Numbered from the stretch's first letter, positions 1-9,013 are shown. The stretch is 22,091 nt of DNA from CAWBRT01 sp049519595 (GCA_049519595.1 JBEKQP010000053.1:1-22091), one strand, 5' to 3'. A program made the numbers and translations. The notes: a model not told the origin generated them from the letters alone.

Positions 1-2485
1 TAAGCTCATGGGGCGTACTGTAGCGCAACTGGAGGCTCGCACTGCTGACTACTTTGGTGATCGGCACTGAAAAGTATAGCGAGTAGCGCGAATCCGAGCC
101 GCGCAAACTGATGGCTTTGTTCTGGCCGAGCGTGGAGAAGTCGTAACTCTCCTTGAACTCGGTTCCGCCGGAAGCGGCGCCGCCGCTCGTCTTCACGCTG
201 GTCCCATGCGATAACGGTCTCGGAACCATCGCCTTGGCGCGCAACGCTACCAGCAGGTAAAGGACAAGCACAATCAGCAGCAGGAAAAAGATCGGCTTTT
301 GCAGTAGCCCGGAATTTCCCTTTTTCGCTGGAGTATCCGATTTGGGTGCATGGAACTTCGACAAAGCCAGGCCGAAGACAATGTATTTCAATCCCTTAAA
401 TGCGAGCCCCACCAGATGCATGTAGGTTCGCAGCGGACGATCCACACCACGCTTTTCGTTCCAGTTGATCCAGGAATTTGCGCGCGAGTAAAGCACCCGC
501 GTCAATACCTCTTCCTGCTCCAGCGTGATCTCGCCAAAGGAAAGGCGCAGCTTGTTTCCCTCCTGCCCCACTACAACCGGCTGGAAGTTGCAGCCATCCG
601 GTTTGCTTGCAAAATAAAAATTTAATTTCTCGCCCGTCTCAATCTTGATGGATTGCGGAATTTCGACGGCGGCGCCACCGGCCGAAAGATCGTAGGTCTT
701 ACCTGTAATGATCGCGCCATCGGGACGAACGATGGTGCAGTCAATCTGGACCTGCACACGAACGTGAGCGCGCAGTTGTTGCTTTTCAAACGCGGTCGAC
801 GCCGCAACCGCGAGGATCACTATGTTGTAGAACGTCCAGGCTACGTTCATGAGGACCGTGCCGGGATGATCGTGATCGAGCCAGAGGTAACGCGGCAACG
901 CAAACACCAGCCCAAGCACATTGAGTGCCAATAAGAAGAGGAACGGGCGCGCGATGCGGCTGTCAAAGTAAGACCTCGGGATCAGTCCTCCCTTGGCCGT
1001 CACGTTGAACTTCCCGAGCTTGGGATTGACCAGAGCCGCCATCGTAGGCAGCAGAATATAGGGCGCCAGCACCGCCTCGTAAACTTCGTTCCAGAAGGAA
1101 AACCGATGCTGCCCCTGGATGCGCGAGTTCGTCAGGCTCGACAGCACGATGTGCGGCACTGCGTAGGCCAAAATCGCTACCCAGTATCCGTAAATGTTCA
1201 CCAAGCCAAATAGTAGATACATCAGCGGCGCAACTAAGAAAACCAGCCGCGGCAAGGCATACAGAAAGTGCGCCATCGCATTGAAGTAGCACAGCCGCTG
1301 CGGCCAGCTAAGCGTGCGCTTGAACAGCGGGTTATCGAGCCGCAGAATCTGGATCATTCCCCGCGCCCAGCGGATGCGCTGCCCAATGTGCCCCGAAAGG
1401 CTTTCCGTCGCCAGCCCGGCAGCCTGCGGGATATTGATGTAAGCGGTGTTCCATTCGCGCACCTGCAGGCGCAATGCCGTATGAGCATCCTCGGTTACGG
1501 TCTCAACCGCCACCCCGCCTATTTCCTCCAGAGCCGTACGCCGCAAGACCGCGCAGGAACCACAGAAAAACGTAGCGTTCCAAAGGTCGTTTCCGTCCTG
1601 CACGATGCCGTAGAACAGTTCTCCCTCGTTCGGCATCTTGCGAAATTCCTGGAGATTGCGTTCGAACGGATCAGGAGAATAAAAATGATGCGGCGTTTGC
1701 AGCATGCCCAGCTTTTTGTCCTTCAGAAACCAGCCCATGGTCATCTGCAGGAACGAGCGCGTGGGAATGTGGTCCGAGTCGAAAATGGCTATGAATTCGC
1801 CACTAGTCAAGGTGAGGGCGTGGTTGATGTTGCCGGCCTTGGCGTGATCGTTCTTCTGACGAATGATGTAGCCCGCGCCGACCTTGCCGGCAAAATCACG
1901 AAATTCGTCCCTGCGCCCGTCGTCCAGAATGTAGACGTTGTAGCGATCCGCCGGCCAATCCATGTTCAGAGCTGCCAGTACCGTCGGGCGGACCACCTGC
2001 AATGGCTCGTTATACGTGGGCACGTAGACATCGACTTTGGGCCATTCCCGGTCATCTTCCGGGAGAGGGGCCGGGCGCCGCCGTAGAGGACGGATCGTCT
2101 GAAAGTAGCCCAGGTAGAGCGTCAGGAACGCATAGAATTCGGCGCCAAGCACCAGCATCACACAAACCGTATCGAGGTGCCGCAGGCGGCCCTGCGTCAT
2201 CAAACCCTCGATCGACTGCTGCATGCGAAAAACCGCATAGCGTGTTGTCGCCAACGCCGAAAGGCAGATCATGATCAGCGTCGTGTAGTGATCTCGCGAG
2301 TGGCGGTTGAGCCAAGCGCAGACCGCCACCAGACCGAGACTGACCACCAACTGCTCCCGCCAGCCCAGAGGCAGCACAATGATGAACACCGTCACTACGA
2401 GCGCAAGAATAGCGATTGCGGTTCGCCTTACACGTCCGGCGCGCCCTGTTTCCGTTGTAGCCTCGGGATTGAGCAAATCGAACAT
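1..2485 (-). CDS. bcsA: Cellulose synthase, BcsA-BcsB fusion (3' end beyond window)
   Basis: Inner-membrane cellulose synthase that polymerises UDP-glucose and extrudes the glucan. Translation from the ATG at 2485 gives 828 residues with no stop before the window edge. After N-terminal membrane helices (about 21-60 and 107-127) comes the GT2 domain: YVPTYNEP at 156-163, DDG at 188-190, DSD at 236-238, the catalytic-base motif TED at 331-333, QRIRW at 369-373 and FNVTAKGG at 493-500. A PilZ c-di-GMP domain follows, with RAHVR at 572-576 and DLSAGG at 599-604, so c-di-GMP activation is expected. After PilZ, a further helix (about 730-748) leads into a segment from about 768 that resembles the N-terminus of periplasmic BcsB (SLYFSVPITKVV). 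The gene is therefore read as a BcsA-BcsB fusion, as in AcsAB of Komagataeibacter. It starts 7 bases after bcsQ. The BcsB identity rests on only about 60 visible residues. Confidence 0.93.
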   Translation of the reverse strand, partial: MFDLLNPEATTETGRAGRVRRTAIAILALVVTVFIIVLPLGWREQLVVSLGLVAVCAWLNRHSRDHYTTLIMICLSALATTRYAVFRMQQSIEGLMTQGRLRHLDTVCVMLVLGAEFYAFLTLYLGYFQTIRPLRRRPAPLPEDDREWPKVDVYVPTYNEPLQVVRPTVLAALNMDWPADRYNVYILDDGRRDEFRDFAGKVGAGYIIRQKNDHAKAGNINHALTLTSGEFIAIFDSDHIPTRSFLQMTMGWFLKDKKLGMLQTPHHFYSPDPFERNLQEFRKMPNEGELFYGIVQDGNDLWNATFFCGSCAVLRRTALEEIGGVAVETVTEDAHTALRLQVREWNTAYINIPQAAGLATESLSGHIGQRIRWARGMIQILRLDNPLFKRTLSWPQRLCYFNAMAHFLYALPRLVFLVAPLMYLLFGLVNIYGYWVAILAYAVPHIVLSSLTNSRIQGQHRFSFWNEVYEAVLAPYILLPTMAALVNPKLGKFNVTAKGGLIPRSYFDSRIARPFLFLLALNVLGLVFALPRYLWLDHDHPGTVLMNVAWTFYNIVILAVAASTAFEKQQLRAHVRVQVQIDCTIVRPDGAIITGKTYDLSAGGAAVEIPQSIKIETGEKLNFYFASKPDGCNFQPVVVGQEGNKLRLSFGEITLEQEEVLTRVLYSRANSWINWNEKRGVDRPLRTYMHLVGLAFKGLKYIVFGLALSKFHAPKSDTPAKKGNSGLLQKPIFFLLLIVLVLYLLVALRAKAMVPRPLSHGTSVKTSGGAASGGTEFKESYDFSTLGQNKAISLRGSDSRYSLYFSVPITKVVSSASLQLRYSTPHEL

Positions 2486-2492
2486 CTGAACT

Positions 2493-3563
2493 CTAAACCG
2501 AAGCGATAGCCGAATTCGGCCTGGTGGCGCTCTTTGAAATCGGGACTTCGCGAATACTGCCGAGTTCGTTGACCCAAGCGGACAAACGCAGCAAGTCATC
2601 GACAATCGCTGCTCTCGGAGCGTAGTCCAATACGGTCATTCCGGCAGCAATCGCCTCTGCGACCAAGTCGCTGCGACGAACCGTGAATGGCAGGAGCCTC
2701 GGGCCCAGTTGCTGACGCAGGTGCTTGCGAATCTCATTGTGAAAGGCCGAGTTCGCATCAAACTTGTTCAATACGAAATAAGGATTAACCTTGCGAAATC
2801 CCGACTGGTACTGCTGTTCCAGCAAATTCTTCAGTTTAGGCACGCTCAGCAGAGAGCCAATATCCGGCACCAGAACCGCCAGTGTCGCGTGGGAAAGCCC
2901 AAGAAAATGCCGGTCTTCACTGCTCAATCTACTGACTTCCACAAGCACCCGGTCGACTTCGTCCTCAACCGATGCGACCTCGCGCTGCAGCCAACCATCG
3001 ATTTCGCCACCCTGTGAAAACCCATCGAAATCGTGTGCCAGCACGTTGATCTGCCCTTCCTTCCGGGTTGGCGGGAAGAAAGTGCGTAACCTGCCAGGCT
3101 TCCCGGCCTGTCCCCCAAAATGAGGAGTCAAGGTGTACTGTTCCTCACCGTGCACGACCAACACGCGTTGTCCTGAACGCGATTGCGCCCGGGCAAGGGC
3201 AGCAACGATGAAGGTCTTTCCCACCCCGCCTGCTGTCGAAAACACCGAAAGAGTGGGGACGTGGATCTCCTCAGAAACTACTTGGCTATCTTCGGCGTAG
3301 GTGACGGAATTTGCTTCAGCGACTGCGTGCAGCATGGTCCAGGAATGCGAAGGCGGTTCAGGCGCATGCCTGGGCATAAGTGCGCGCCCTGCCTGCGGTT
3401 CTTCAATCAACTTCACCAAATCACGCTCGGAGGCAGCTGGCTCTGAATCGGTTTCGACAGCGATTTGCTCGTGGCGAGTTCGAGTAAAAACTTTGTAGCG
3501 CGCCTTATCCAGCTCGGCTACATTACACAGATTGGCGACATCATCGGGGGTGTCTGGCCTCAC
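2493..3563 (-). CDS. bcsQ: BcsQ-like ParA/MinD-type ATPase of cellulose synthesis
   Basis: Predicted 356-residue cytosolic P-loop ATPase of the MinD/ParA superfamily, the class that includes BcsQ (YhjQ), which helps localise and assemble the cellulose secretion machine. A poorly conserved N-terminal region of about 100 residues precedes the deviant Walker A motif STAGGVGKT at 109-117. Later segments such as VLVPDIGSLLSVPKLKNLL and YFVLNKFDANSAF fit the ParA fold. The conserved early Lys of the usual KGGVGKT is Ala here, so membrane cycling may differ from MinD. The start is a GTG at 3563 with GGAG (3570-3573) six bases upstream. The gene directly precedes the cellulose synthase gene on the same strand, which supports the BcsQ call over chromosome-partition ParA. 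The N-terminal region matches nothing I recognise. Confidence 0.85.
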   Translation of the reverse strand: MRPDTPDDVANLCNVAELDKARYKVFTRTRHEQIAVETDSEPAASERDLVKLIEEPQAGRALMPRHAPEPPSHSWTMLHAVAEANSVTYAEDSQVVSEEIHVPTLSVFSTAGGVGKTFIVAALARAQSRSGQRVLVVHGEEQYTLTPHFGGQAGKPGRLRTFFPPTRKEGQINVLAHDFDGFSQGGEIDGWLQREVASVEDEVDRVLVEVSRLSSEDRHFLGLSHATLAVLVPDIGSLLSVPKLKNLLEQQYQSGFRKVNPYFVLNKFDANSAFHNEIRKHLRQQLGPRLLPFTVRRSDLVAEAIAAGMTVLDYAPRAAIVDDLLRLSAWVNELGSIREVPISKSATRPNSAIASV

Positions 3564-4221
3564 GGTTCACTCCAAACTTCTGCCTGCTAAACGTAACAAT
3601 GCACGCCACAGGCCAAACACTCGCCTCCGCTCGTGCATTGACAGCGTTGCGTTTGAAGCAGTTACTGGAGCGACCTTGCATCCAGCTGCTGTCCGGAATC
3701 TAGAATCTAATCCCAACGTTGGATGGCCGTTTTCGGCCCTACAGATGAGACCAGCCGCACATACGGACAAAGCTTGCCGATGATGGCCGCAACGCCGCTA
3801 TGCTGATTCTTCGGGAAGGTAGGGGCTCGCTGATCGTAGCCGGATCGATTTCGTGACCTGAACGAAGCCGGCCTTCATGTCCCTGCTGGGCTTCAAGGGC
3901 GAAGAATGAAAATTAGTACATGCCGACGGCGCCGTCGGGCAACGCGAGGTATTCCGGTCCGGAAGTTTCAGCTTTCATTGGCCGACCATTCGACCAAGAC
4001 CTCTCCTCACGTTTTCAATAGACGGGTTTGGAGGCATTGGAAGTGGGTTTTGCGACGGGTGATCGATTGGGCTCTGGAAGGCAGATATGATTAATGTTGA
4101 CGGCATTGCGGATGGCTCTGTCCCTCGAATGGCCGGCTGCATCTTAGCAGATTCGGTCAATCGAGGGGACAAGCGCAACCAGACTTGCTAGTCCGCGTGG
4201 CCATGGTTGTTGTGATCTCCG
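3564..4221. other. Gene-free stretch upstream of the bcs operon
   Basis: About 660 bases between the bcsQ start and the end of the small secreted-protein gene. The open frames here (62-83 codons, both strands) are basic or low-quality and look like chance frames. It should hold the bcs promoter on the minus strand, but I see no convincing -35/-10 pair and no copy of the Crp-type element found at other promoters in the window. The one clear structure is the 16-base palindrome at 3923-3938. Confidence 0.5.
3923..3938. repeat. Perfect 16-base GC-rich palindrome
   Basis: CCGACGGC followed directly by its reverse complement GCCGTCGG, with no spacer. It lies about 360 bases upstream of bcsQ. It could be a protein-binding site or the stem of a short hairpin, but a run of T does not follow on either strand, so a terminator is unlikely. 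Function unknown. Confidence 0.5.
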
Positions 4222-4533
4222 TTATCTTTTCCAGTCGCGATGGTCGCCATCTGGGTGATGCTCGTCATGATGGTTTCCGTCCCGGTGGGCGCGGTCATTT
4301 TTCCAGTCGTGGTGGCCACCGTATGCGTGGTCATAGTGCCTGTATCCGCGAGCGTCTCTCTGATAGCGATAGCCATTTTCGTAGTAGTAGCCTTCATGGT
4401 AGCCACTTTGAAACGTAACTACTGGCGCTCCGATTTGGACTCCGAAGGCAACCTGCGCCTCGGCTTTAGGCGGCAACGTCAAGCCGACCAAAATGACCAA
4501 GCCGAATACTGCGAGTACGATTTTCTTTAACAT
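4222..4533 (-). CDS. Small secreted His/Asp/Tyr-rich protein
   Basis: Predicted 103-residue exported protein. The ATG at 4533 is preferred over the in-frame ATG at 4548 because GGAGG (4542-4546) lies eight bases before it, and because the protein then begins MLKKIVLAVFGLVI, a clean signal peptide with likely cleavage after AEA (about residue 26). The mature part has a short hydrophobic stretch (VAFGVQIGAPVVTF), then a tail dominated by Tyr, His, Asp, Arg and Gly with repeated HHD, HRD and HRDW motifs. Such tails may bind divalent metals or acidic polymers. I recognise no named family, though short secreted proteins of this style are common in Acidobacteria. A Crp-type promoter element lies just upstream (4603-4645). 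Hydrophobic frames on the opposite strand are shadows of this gene. Confidence 0.75.
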   Translation of the reverse strand: MLKKIVLAVFGLVILVGLTLPPKAEAQVAFGVQIGAPVVTFQSGYHEGYYYENGYRYQRDARGYRHYDHAYGGHHDWKNDRAHRDGNHHDEHHPDGDHRDWKR

Positions 4534-4602
4534 GCTTTGAGCCTCCATTACTACTTTGTGTCAGCCAATCACAGGCGAGTATTTCCACTCCGTGAGTAAC
4601 TG

Positions 4603-4645
4603 ATCCTAACAATCCCTGAAAAAGGTGTCTGGTCAAACTAGCTCA
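4603..4645 (-). promoter_or_regulatory. Crp-type class II promoter for the small secreted protein
   Basis: Read on the minus strand: TGAGC-TAGTTT-GACCA (4645-4630), then GACAC, and the hexamer TAGGAT at 4608-4603. The dyad centre to the first -10 base is 29.5 bp, placing the operator at -41.5 relative to a predicted start at 4596. That leaves a leader of about 62 bases before the ATG at 4533. CAGACA overlaps the -35 position with a 17-base spacer. Same architecture as the other elements in this window. Confidence 0.65.
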
Positions 4646-4756
4646 TGTTCCCGTTCTGCAGTGATTTTGTGACGTGGCGAAAATGAGGATTCGGACCCAG
4701 AGCCCCAACCTTAATAAAGCAGCTTTACCGCTCGCCCACGACCAATGCTCGTCCCT

Positions 4757-4799
4757 TGAGCGTTATTGCACAGACAAAGAACTCCCGACTTGATAAGTT
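4757..4799 (+). promoter_or_regulatory. Crp-type class II promoter for the penicillin-binding protein
   Basis: Plus strand: TGAGC-GTTATT-GCACA (4757-4772), then GACAA, with TAAGTT at 4794-4799 at the shared 29.5-bp distance from the dyad centre. The 12-mer TGAGCGTTATTG also occurs in the elements at 18113-18128 (reverse complement) and 19407-19422. The predicted start at about 4806 gives a leader of about 130 bases to the ATG at 4940. The -10 match is only 3 of 6, but includes the conserved first T, second A and last T. Confidence 0.65.
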
Positions 4800-4939
4800 G
4801 ACGAAATCTCGGGGCTCTCCTGCCCCGGATGCATGGCCGGAGTACCTCGGCCAACTGACTGGTGTCTCTATACTCATGCCCTCAGTCCGCATAAGAACAG
4901 CTTGTAGGTGGCCCAAGACTGAGCGGGTGAAAGAAGCAT

Positions 4940-7246
4940 ATGCTCCAAATTAGCAACAGGCACGGCAGAGCATTACTCACATATGTAGCGGGCCTAGGGA
5001 GTCGGGCTGTTACTTGGTTCAAGCGTGTGCGGGAGTGCACCCTGACGGCAGCGGGGCAGCTTCATCGCAACCACTCAGGCGGGCTACGTTGGGCCGTGCG
5101 CGTTGTAATCGTTACAACTGGTACCACGGCCATAATTGTTGCCCTTGTGCTTGTGGTGGGACTTTGTCACGTCTATTTCGACCAGACCAACCTGCCTGAC
5201 ATCGAGCCATTTGCCCGTTTTGAGTTCCCTGCCATTGGACATATCTACGACGCCAACGGACAACCGCTGATCGAACTGGCAAAAGAGCATCGCCAGATCG
5301 TGCAGTATGGGGACATTCCTCCCACCGTCCGCGACGCGATTCTCGCCGCCGAAGACAAGAACTTCTTCTCCCATAACGGAGTGGACTATTCCAGAATCCC
5401 CCGAGTGCTGAGCAAGGTCAGGGTTGGGACGCTGCTGACGCGCATTACACGCTTCGGGCGGGCAGACGAAGCTGATAGCCTCGCCATGTTGCGGCAGGGC
5501 GGCTCAACGATCTCGCAACAACTAGTGCGTGCATACTTTCTGCGAAATCTCACGGACGCAGAAAACAGCAACGATCTTCGGCCAGGCGCACTTTCGTATG
5601 TGATTGGCGCTCGCAGTGCCAAGAAACTGGCTCGGAAGCTCGAGGAGATAAGACTGTCGTTGTGGATGGAACGGCAGATGCGGGAGCGTTTCGGTTCAAA
5701 ACGCCGTGCTAAGGAAGAGATTCTGGCCCGATATGCCAGTTTTCTCTATATGGGAGATGGCCAGTACGGATTTGCCGCGGCTGCCGAACACTATTTTGGG
5801 CGCCCGCTCGCCAGCTTCACCGTAGCCGACGCCGACAAGGCAGCCCTGCTGGCGGGAATCGCAAAATCGCCCCGTGTCTACGCGCCCAATGCGCCCGATG
5901 TCGAGAGGATACTGCACCGCCGAAACCAGATCCTTGCCCTCATGGTGAAGCGCGATTTCATATCCCAGGATAGCGCACGAGTTGCCGAACAATGCCCAAT
6001 CCTGGCGGTCGCGCCGGGCAAGGACAATGTGCCGCAGGCGCCAGCCGTGATTGAAAGTGTCCTCAGAGAGCTGAAAAGCGACGACGCCGAAGTGAGTGTT
6101 CAACAGTTGTTCTTGGGACGTATCCAGGTTTACTCCACTGTGGATACGCATGTGCAACACATTGTCAACGAGGCGCTGGAGCATGGCCTCTTGGTGTATG
6201 AGAAGCGGCACCCACGCGCAAAAGGTGTTATCCAAGGTTCTGTTGTTGTGTTGAGAAACCTTGATGCCAGCATTCTTGCCGAGAGCGGAGGACGCGAGTT
6301 CTACAAGGAGCGTTCCAACTCCTACAGCGACTTTAATCGTGCCGCGATGTCCCTGCGGCAACCTGGTTCCGCGATGAAGCCCTTCGTCTATCTCGCTGCT
6401 TTTCGTCAAGGAATATTCAACCTTGAGAGTATGGTTCCCGACGCACCCATCAGCGTGCCTGACCGAGGTAAGCAGAGTCCGAAATGGATCTCAAATTACG
6501 ATGGCCAATTCAAAGGCATGATTTCCCTTCGGGAGGCGCTCGCCGAATCCCGGAATGCCGTCGCGATTTGGATCACGACACAGATTGGAATCGAAAGCGT
6601 GCTCCAGACATCACGCAGCTTAGGACTCCGGACAGCTCTGCAGCCGTATGCCAGCACGGCATTAGGCGCATCCGAAGTGAGCTTATTGGAACTGGCGAAT
6701 GCCTACCGCACGATGGCGTCGGGGATTCTCGCCGAGCCACATGCGATCCGAAGAATTCTTGGCGAATCGGGCAAGGTGGTCTTGGACAACGAAGATGGAG
6801 GGCCGCAAATAAATGTGGACGACAATGCGCTCGTGCTCATTCAGGAAGGGCTGCGCGGTGTCGTACGCTTGCCGAGCGGCACGGCACACTCGCTTGACTC
6901 ACGCGGCTTTCCGGTAGCTGTTATGGGCAAGACAGGGACGACGAACAACTTCAAAGATGCACTATTTGTGGGCTCCACTTACGGCCCCGACGGGATCACC
7001 GTTGCCGTGCGCATCGGCTTTGATGACAACCGCTCCCTCGGACAGCAAGAAACCGGCGGCAGAGTTGCGCTCCCGGTGTTCAAAGAGATCATGCTCAAAG
7101 CATACGGCGAGAATTTGGTAGGGTCTGCGCCGGAGTTCCCATCCGAAATCGAACGGAGCATCACCAGTTATCTCAATCCCGGTTCGGTCGAACCAGCGGT
7201 TGCGGCAGACGCCTCTCTCGCAAGGATGGATGTCCCGTCGCATTGA
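4940..7246 (+). CDS. Class A penicillin-binding protein (PBP1A type)
   Basis: Bifunctional peptidoglycan synthase, 768 residues, anchored by one helix at about 51-75 with the rest periplasmic. The GT51 glycosyltransferase domain shows EDKNFF at 138-143 (catalytic Glu 138), GGSTISQQ at 187-194 and a KLEEIRLSLWMER segment near 233-245. The transpeptidase domain has all three motifs: SAMK at 477-480 (nucleophile Ser 477), SRN at 537-539 and KTGT at 664-667. Both activities should be intact. The 50-residue cytosolic N-terminus is longer than usual, and the Shine-Dalgarno match before the ATG at 4940 is weak (GAAAGAAG), so a start slightly downstream is possible. An insertion-like, charged loop (about 203-228) follows the GGSTISQQ motif. 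A Crp-type promoter element lies 141-183 bases upstream. Confidence 0.95.
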   Translation: MLQISNRHGRALLTYVAGLGSRAVTWFKRVRECTLTAAGQLHRNHSGGLRWAVRVVIVTTGTTAIIVALVLVVGLCHVYFDQTNLPDIEPFARFEFPAIGHIYDANGQPLIELAKEHRQIVQYGDIPPTVRDAILAAEDKNFFSHNGVDYSRIPRVLSKVRVGTLLTRITRFGRADEADSLAMLRQGGSTISQQLVRAYFLRNLTDAENSNDLRPGALSYVIGARSAKKLARKLEEIRLSLWMERQMRERFGSKRRAKEEILARYASFLYMGDGQYGFAAAAEHYFGRPLASFTVADADKAALLAGIAKSPRVYAPNAPDVERILHRRNQILALMVKRDFISQDSARVAEQCPILAVAPGKDNVPQAPAVIESVLRELKSDDAEVSVQQLFLGRIQVYSTVDTHVQHIVNEALEHGLLVYEKRHPRAKGVIQGSVVVLRNLDASILAESGGREFYKERSNSYSDFNRAAMSLRQPGSAMKPFVYLAAFRQGIFNLESMVPDAPISVPDRGKQSPKWISNYDGQFKGMISLREALAESRNAVAIWITTQIGIESVLQTSRSLGLRTALQPYASTALGASEVSLLELANAYRTMASGILAEPHAIRRILGESGKVVLDNEDGGPQINVDDNALVLIQEGLRGVVRLPSGTAHSLDSRGFPVAVMGKTGTTNNFKDALFVGSTYGPDGITVAVRIGFDDNRSLGQQETGGRVALPVFKEIMLKAYGENLVGSAPEFPSEIERSITSYLNPGSVEPAVAADASLARMDVPSH

Positions 7247-7340
7247 ACCGCTTTGAGCGCTCGATTTGTACAAGGTACCATGGAGGAGTGTAAGCGGATT
7301 CGCGTTATGATTCGTCGGGAGTTTACGCTCTGACTCTCTC

Positions 7341-8606
7341 GTGCCGATATTTGCCCCAACTCGATGGATACGGCTGCTGTTGAAGTCGCTTGGCCCGGGC
7401 ATTATCACCGGGGCGGCTGGCGATGATCCATCAGGCATTGCCACATATTCTGTTGCGGGCGCGCAGCTTGGAACCAAGCTACTCTGGACTGCGCTCCTGA
7501 CATGGCCGATGATGGCCGCAGTTCAAATGATGTGCGCCCGAATCGGCGAGGTGACGGGGCAAGGCCTAGGCGGAAATTTCAGGCAGCGATTTCCACGTTG
7601 GCTGCTACTCATTTTTGGCGTAGCCCTGCTTGCGGCCAACACAATTAACATTGCGGCGGACCTCGCCGGCATGGCGGATGCGGCTGCAATGCTGACGGGG
7701 CTGAATGTACACCTGTTTGTGGTGGTTTTTGGGCTCCTGATTTCGTGGGCAACGGTCCGGCTCCGCTATCACCAGATAGCGAACGTGCTCAAGTGGCTGG
7801 TGCTGGTGCTCTTCGCCTACCCGATTACCGCATTCGTAGTGGGGGCTGATTGGAGCCGAGTCGTGCACGATACCCTAGTGCCGTCAATGCCGCATACCAG
7901 AGATGAATGGTCGATGCTGGTGGCGATCCTCGGCACGACGATCAGTCCGTATTTGTTTTTCTGGCAGGCGAGTGAGGAAGTGGAAGAGGAGAAGGAGGCA
8001 GGCCAGAGTACGCTTGCTAAACGGAAAGGAGCAACACTCCAAGAACTTGAGTTGAGGAAGATTGATGTGGGCGTCGGCGCGTTTTTCTCGAATATGGTTA
8101 TGTTCTTTATCATCCTGACCACTGCGATCACCCTCAACCGCCACGGCATCACGCACATCGAGACTACTCGCCAGGCAGCCGAAGCCCTGCAGCCCTTAGC
8201 TGGCAAGTTCGCTTCCACCTTGTTTACCGTGGGCATCGTCGGCGTCGGATTTCTTGCCATCCCAACATTGGCGGGATCAACGGCATACGCCTTCGCGGAA
8301 ACGCTGCGGTGGCGCCAAGGCCTGGACAAGAAACTGAAACAGGCCCGTTGGTTTTACGCTCTTATTCTGCTCTCGACCGGAGTGGGAGTCGGGCTGGACT
8401 TTGCAGGCATCAACCCTGTGAAGGCACTCTACTGGACGGCGGTCATCAACGGATTGTTGGCGCCGTTCCTTCTGGTTGCAATCTTGGTTGTCGCTTCGGA
8501 CAAGAAACTTATGCAAGGCCAACCGAGCTCACGCCTGGGATGGACCGTCGTGGCAATCACCACGGTGGCAATGTTCGTCGCTGGCGTAGCCATGTTTGTT
8601 GTGTAG
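7341..8606 (+). CDS. NRAMP-superfamily transporter with altered metal site
   Basis: Integral membrane transporter of the NRAMP (MntH-related) superfamily, 421 residues with about eleven hydrophobic segments. The first helix carries GDDPSGIATY (27-36) where Mn/Fe transporters have DPGN. The sixth has GTTISPYLFFWQ (198-209) where they have the A-x-x-MPH motif. The Met that ligands soft metals is thus Ser and the His is Tyr, so Mn2+ or Fe2+ transport should not be assumed; some NRAMP-related proteins with altered sites carry Mg2+. A charged loop rich in Glu (EEVEEEKEAGQ, 212-222) follows helix six. The start is taken as the GTG at 7341, which has no strong Shine-Dalgarno sequence, so the exact start is uncertain. 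It lies 94 bases after the penicillin-binding protein on the same strand, possibly co-transcribed; no Crp-type element was found for it. Confidence 0.88.
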   Translation: MPIFAPTRWIRLLLKSLGPGIITGAAGDDPSGIATYSVAGAQLGTKLLWTALLTWPMMAAVQMMCARIGEVTGQGLGGNFRQRFPRWLLLIFGVALLAANTINIAADLAGMADAAAMLTGLNVHLFVVVFGLLISWATVRLRYHQIANVLKWLVLVLFAYPITAFVVGADWSRVVHDTLVPSMPHTRDEWSMLVAILGTTISPYLFFWQASEEVEEEKEAGQSTLAKRKGATLQELELRKIDVGVGAFFSNMVMFFIILTTAITLNRHGITHIETTRQAAEALQPLAGKFASTLFTVGIVGVGFLAIPTLAGSTAYAFAETLRWRQGLDKKLKQARWFYALILLSTGVGVGLDFAGINPVKALYWTAVINGLLAPFLLVAILVVASDKKLMQGQPSSRLGWTVVAITTVAMFVAGVAMFVV

Positions 8607-8679
8607 ACCGCTGATCTGGCTGCCACGGTCGAACCGCACGTGGGCCGAATACCCGCGTTCAGCTTTATAAGTACCGCCT

Positions 8680-8952
8680 TCATTGACGAGTGCGATGTCT
8701 TATGCGAGCGATGGCTAGCTGATGCTGTGGGTTCAGCATTTCCAGCGAGACCATGAACAGAGTCAGGGTGGCCCCATTTGCGATCATAGCTACGTTAAAA
8801 GAAATCGCAAGCGGCAGGATCGCACTGAACATGCCAGCCACGGCAAGAAGTACCGGGATCCAGAGAAGCTTGTCGGCTCGCTCCACATTAACGAGAACCA
8901 CAATGGCTCCTGCCCAGACGGCAAGTAGCAGCACGGCGAATATCTCAGGCAT
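8680..8952 (-). CDS. Small three-helix membrane protein, unknown function
   Basis: Predicted 90-residue inner-membrane protein with hydrophobic segments at about 3-21, 29-47 and 51-73 and a short basic tail (ARIRHRTRQ). I recognise no family. The evidence for a real gene is the strong, regular hydrophobic pattern with a positive C-terminus, a GAGG sequence before the ATG at 8952, and a candidate Crp-type promoter element at the right distance upstream. The plus-strand open frames over the same bases look like shadows. It converges on the NRAMP gene, 73 bases away. Confidence 0.65.
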   Translation of the reverse strand: MPEIFAVLLLAVWAGAIVVLVNVERADKLLWIPVLLAVAGMFSAILPLAISFNVAMIANGATLTLFMVSLEMLNPQHQLAIARIRHRTRQ

Positions 8953-9013
8953 TATAGGCCTCGATTCATGGGCTCCCCCGTCAGCGACATATGTGGGGCG
9001 CTCCCAAGTATCA

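Noticed and set aside
4060..4075. TGATC-N6-GCTCT resembling the operator in the gap before bcsQ
   Set aside because: Both halves are imperfect, the conserved T before the right half is absent, no -10 stands at the expected distance, and it is 500 bases from bcsQ.
4240..4530. A 96-codon hydrophobic frame on the plus strand
   Set aside because: Mirror of the His/Asp-rich codons of the secreted-protein gene on the minus strand, which has a good Shine-Dalgarno sequence and signal peptide.
7256..7263. GAGCGCTC palindrome after the penicillin-binding protein gene
   Set aside because: No spacer between the halves, so it is not the 5-6-5 operator, and it forms no hairpin with a loop and T run for a terminator.
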